The notes beneath the pieces are model-generated. The model had not been told where the DNA came from. It worked only from the letters and a program-made list of their open reading frames with translations, and ran no database searches. A stretch of DNA of 5,168 bases from Phycisphaerae bacterium (lineage in GTDB: Bacteria > Planctomycetota > Phycisphaerae > Sedimentisphaerales > Anaerobacaceae), in the NCBI GenBank assembly GCA_030609625.1, contig JAUWBX010000215.1, forward strand, positions 1-5,168, written 5' to 3'. Every line of letters begins with the position of its first letter. Within the stretch, counting starts at the first letter, position 1. Of this stretch, positions 4,736 to 5,168 are shown in pieces. Position numbers and translations under genes: made by a program.

Positions 4736-5168
4736 CTCAGACGGAACCTCGCCATTATCCAGTCCATCGGAAAGATGAGAGTCAGGAGTACAGGGTTTAC
4801 ACAAAGACTGAGACCTCTCGAATTGCGAGTCCACCAATTCCACAGAATCTGCAGGCTCCAGGCGATAGCCTGAGGAGCTGGCACCCCTCTGAGTTTCCTC
4901 AGGCTAAGTCCGTTCTTGGCAAGCATCGCTGATAGGGTCTGCGGTGTGAAGTGGTAAAGATGTCGCGGAACCTCCAGTGTGAACCAGTGCTTACCGAAAA
5001 GCGACGAAGCAAAACTATCAAAGTTGGGCACCTCTAACATTAATATGCCGCCGGGCTTTAAAATGCGGTAAATCTCGTTTAAACTCACATATAGATCTAG
5101 ATGATGGAGAATTCCTCGGCCGACAACCAAATTGAAGCTCTTATTCGGAAATTTGAGAGAGTGCGCGT
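4687..5168 (-). CDS. Class I SAM-dependent methyltransferase, C-terminal part (enters from the right edge)
   Basis: The frame is open to the window edge, so the start and the SAM-binding motif I lie outside. The visible 159 residues begin inside the core: FNLVVGRGILHHLD (11-24) is the motif II strand and ILKPGGILMLEVPN (35-48) is motif III. FGKHWFTLEVPRHLYHFTPQTL (57-78) is the block typical of the Methyltransf_23-like enzymes common in polysaccharide and lipid clusters. Near the C-terminus NPVLLTLIFPMDWIMARF (124-141) is hydrophobic and may touch the membrane. A TTG at 5130 could be mistaken for a start but lies in the middle of the conserved domain. The stop is 31 bases before the sulfatase ATG, indicating an operon. 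The last residues (AVAMKPSSVYS) could match the usual VARKP-type end, but another frame offers a rival ending. The acceptor is unknown. Confidence 0.88.
   Translation of the reverse strand, partial: AHSLKFPNKSFNLVVGRGILHHLDLYVSLNEIYRILKPGGILMLEVPNFDSFASSLFGKHWFTLEVPRHLYHFTPQTLSAMLAKNGLSLRKLRGVPAPQAIAWSLQILWNWWTRNSRGLSLCVNPVLLTLIFPMDWIMARFRLSSAMSAVAMKPSSVYS

Noticed and set aside
4652..4843. Independent small gene with a CxxC zinc-knuckle (CYEC)
   Set aside because: The upstream part of the frame overlaps conserved methyltransferase sequence and no start codon with a ribosome binding site precedes the CxxC; a rival C-terminus or chance frame is simpler.

Overview
This 5.2 kb window holds six protein genes, all read from the minus strand, so the order of transcription runs from high to low coordinates. 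Codon use, Shine-Dalgarno sites, a lipoprotein signal sequence and moderate GC point to a Gram-negative-type bacterium. The gene mix (radical SAM/SPASM protein, sulfatase-fold enzyme, two small-molecule or glycan methyltransferases) is typical of uncultured or anaerobic lineages such as Desulfobacterota, Planctomycetota or Nitrospirota, but nothing fixes the taxon.

Right part (5168 to 2922): an apparent three-gene operon. It contains the C-terminal part of a class I SAM-dependent methyltransferase that enters from the right edge, a 438-residue sulfatase/alkaline-phosphatase-superfamily hydrolase, and a 124-residue SnoaL/NTF2-fold protein. The two gaps are about 31 and 32 bases, and the unit ends in a strong 11-bp hairpin whose loop holds the last stop codon. 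Middle (2899 to 1550): a candidate promoter just past that terminator, a leader of about 135 bases with several small dyads, and a radical SAM protein with a C-terminal SPASM cysteine cluster, starting at GTG behind a very strong ribosome binding site. Left part (1549 to 1): a 334-base gap with two inverted repeats, a second complete class I methyltransferase, a 147-base gap with a TATAAT box and several dyads, and the first 95 codons of a putative lipoprotein that leaves the window on the left.

The content suggests a modification locus for a surface glycan, lipid or secondary metabolite, with two methyl transfers, a radical reaction and a phosphoryl or sulfuryl hydrolysis or transfer. The substrate is not identifiable. 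Two points stand out. The sulfatase-like protein has Thr where the formylglycine-forming Cys or Ser should be, so the neighbouring radical SAM/SPASM protein is unlikely to be its maturase. The 3' end of the first methyltransferase has two competing reading frames, one of which ends in an ATGA overlap with the sulfatase start. I see no clear defence system, CRISPR array, RNA gene or transposase here.
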